Below are positions 35,064 through 36,225 of a stretch of DNA of 36,225 nt, piece by piece. The notes below the pieces were generated by a model. The model had not been told where the DNA came from, made no database searches, and saw nothing but the letters and a program-made list of their open reading frames with translations. The stretch is from Thermoplasmata archaeon (GTDB lineage Archaea > Thermoplasmatota > Thermoplasmata > Thermoplasmatales > Thermoplasmataceae). The stretch lies in the NCBI GenBank assembly GCA_021797735.1, contig JAJZZE010000035.1:1-36225 (forward strand). The letters run 5' to 3'. Numbering within the stretch: the stretch's first letter is position 1; every line of letters begins with the position of its first letter. The position numbers and the translations under genes were made by a program.

Positions 35064-35327
35064 ATGTACATAATAATGGTTTATGATGTATCAGAAAAAC
35101 GGGTTAATAAAATATTAAAGATTGGAAGAAAGTATATAACATGGGTTCAAAATTCTGTGCTAGAGGGTGAAATTTTACCCTCCTCATTTATGAAAATGAA
35201 AAATGAGATAACAAAAGTTATAAATACAAATGAAGATTCAGTCTTATTTTATATTATTAGAGATTTAAAATATACCAGTAGAGAAACATTAGGTATCATT
35301 AAGAATTCAGATGAACAATTTTTCTAA
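35064..35327 (+). CDS. cas2: Cas2 adaptation protein
   Basis: Small dimeric partner of Cas1 that sets spacer length. The 87-residue protein begins MYIIMVYDVSEKRVNKIL; the aspartate in VYDVS (D8) is the conserved family residue. The ferredoxin-like core continues through WVQNSVLEGEI and SVLFYIIRDLKY. The ATG at 35064 is chosen because AAGGTGGT lies just upstream; a GTG at 35055 would add three residues. It begins three bases after the cas1 stop and is the last cas gene before the leader. Confidence 0.93.
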   Translation: MYIIMVYDVSEKRVNKILKIGRKYITWVQNSVLEGEILPSSFMKMKNEITKVINTNEDSVLFYIIRDLKYTSRETLGIIKNSDEQFF

Positions 35328-35564
35328 ATTCTGTCGACCCTTAATAGCACCAAAAACATTAACCCTCGACAAAAAATGCATATTTCAATATCTTATTGAA
35401 AATTATGGTTCCTAGAACAATTTAGTATAATGTATAAAAATAATTTTGATTTTTTATAAATATAATTGTAATAAAAATCTGCATAAAAAAATTTTATTCA
35501 AAACCTTAATATCGTTAACTTTGACGAAAATGTTAAATTACCAATAGTAATATAGTTATGAGGG
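35328..35564 (+). promoter_or_regulatory. CRISPR leader
   Basis: A 237-bp AT-rich stretch with no gene lies between cas2 and the first repeat. It should hold the array promoter and the docking site for spacer insertion. Candidate box A sequences include TTTTTTATAAATATAA at about 35451-35466. The array is therefore read on the plus strand, away from cas2. Confidence 0.7.
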
Positions 35565-36225
35565 GTTACTAGTCTTTCTATAAGGGTTTGAAATTGTATC
35601 AACTGAACCACTGGCACTTGGGACAAATTCAGTTACTAGTCTTTCTATAAGGGTTTGAAATTTTTAATGGCTGTGCATTTGATCTGGGGAGATGTGCAGG
35701 TTACTAGTCTTTCTATAAGGGTTTGAAATTCAGAACAATCCCGAGGGATTTCCCGTATTTCTTTTTGGTTACTAGTCTTTCTATAAGGGTTTGAAATTCC
35801 CACCCACTCATTATTTTACCTCCATTTTGTGTATTGGTTACTAGTCTTTCTATAAGGGTTTGAAATTTGTCCAGGGCAATATAGTATCAAAAGATAAAAC
35901 TGAAGTTACTAGTCTTTCTATAAGGGTTTGAAATTACCACAGCACCGACATGGTCTTGGGTACCAGAGTGAGTTACTAGTCTTTCTATAAGGGTTTGAAA
36001 TTTCAAAATTGCTGCGTATTGGTCAATCGTTTTTTGGGTTACTAGTCTTTCTATAAGGGTTTGAAATATATATATCCATCATGGTCAACTATAACGTTGC
36101 CAGGTTACTAGTCTTTCTATAAGGGTTTGAAATCCAGGTAATGTGCCGATGAGACATAAGCCAAGAGAGAGGGTTACTAGTCTTTCTATAAGGGTTTGAA
36201 ATCTTCTGCTCCTATGCTTAGTGTC
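35565..36225 (+). CRISPR. CRISPR array, ten 30-bp repeats, continues past the window
   Basis: Identical 30-bp repeats begin GTTACTAGTC and end GGGTTTGAAAT. They lie at 35565-35594, 35632-35661, 35700-35729, 35768-35797, 35837-35866, 35905-35934, 35972-36001, 36038-36067, 36104-36133 and 36173-36202. Nine complete spacers are 36-39 bp, all different, and a tenth is cut at the window edge. No repeat shows a mutation, so this is the leader-proximal, young end. The TTTGAAAT end would give the usual 8-nt 5' handle after Cas6 cleavage. I found no match of a spacer to the rest of this window by eye. Confidence 0.98.

Noticed and set aside
36068-36103. Spacer eight sharing CATGGTCAACTA with about 9099-9110
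   Set aside because: Only about 12 consecutive bases agree; this is expected by chance and too short for a self-targeting claim.

Overview
The window is AT-rich archaeal DNA. Translation starts sit about 25 nt downstream of TATA-like box A elements, implying leaderless transcripts, or behind GGTGA/GGAGG ribosome sites inside operons. Gene content (sugar-acid dehydratases, many MFS carriers, an archaeal HTH_10 regulator, a class I-B CRISPR locus, IS5/IS110/ISAzo13-like elements) fits a heterotrophic member of the Thermoplasmatales, perhaps a Ferroplasma-like organism. That placement is inference from style and gene content, not from a marker gene.

Layout. 1-8.5 kb is a patchwork: a GC-richer metallo-beta-lactamase (MBL) fold hydrolase, a glycerophosphodiester phosphodiesterase, an unrecognised gene pair (one interrupted by a TAG), a VapBC toxin-antitoxin pair, an MFS carrier, and an AAA ATPase whose start overlaps a TTGGTA/TACCAA palindrome. 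8.5-13.1 kb holds a three-gene minus-strand operon (class III aminotransferase, MFS carrier, M20 carbamoylase-type amidohydrolase). It is divergent from an Lrp/AsnC regulator broken by an 11-bp tandem duplication. 13.4-24.2 kb is a sugar-acid island: YtcJ-like amidohydrolase, 2-hydroxyacid dehydrogenase, mannonate dehydratase, SDR oxidoreductase, mutarotase-like protein, enolase-superfamily acid-sugar dehydratase, HTH_10 regulator and sugar MFS carrier. An IS5 copy and relics of ISAzo13 and IS110 ends interrupt it. 24.2-26.8 kb is a mobile-element zone: an intact IS110 transposase with a strongly structured non-coding end (candidate bridge RNA), a decayed integrase-fold transposase, and a 193-bp MITE with perfect 15-bp terminal repeats and a 6-bp target duplication. 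26.85-36.2 kb is a complete subtype I-B CRISPR-Cas locus, cas6-cas8b-cas7-cas5-cas3-cas4-cas1-cas2, then a leader and at least ten 30-bp repeats running off the window edge.

The points most worth a second look are the reversible-looking 11-bp duplication in the Lrp gene, the apparent ATG-to-ACG change at the cas3 start (the next usable start would remove a catalytic histidine), the candidate IS110 bridge RNA and its relic near 18.7 kb, the MITE against the cas promoter, and a 117-bp second copy of the mannonate dehydratase 3' end at 8.4 kb. No tRNA or rRNA gene was recognised.
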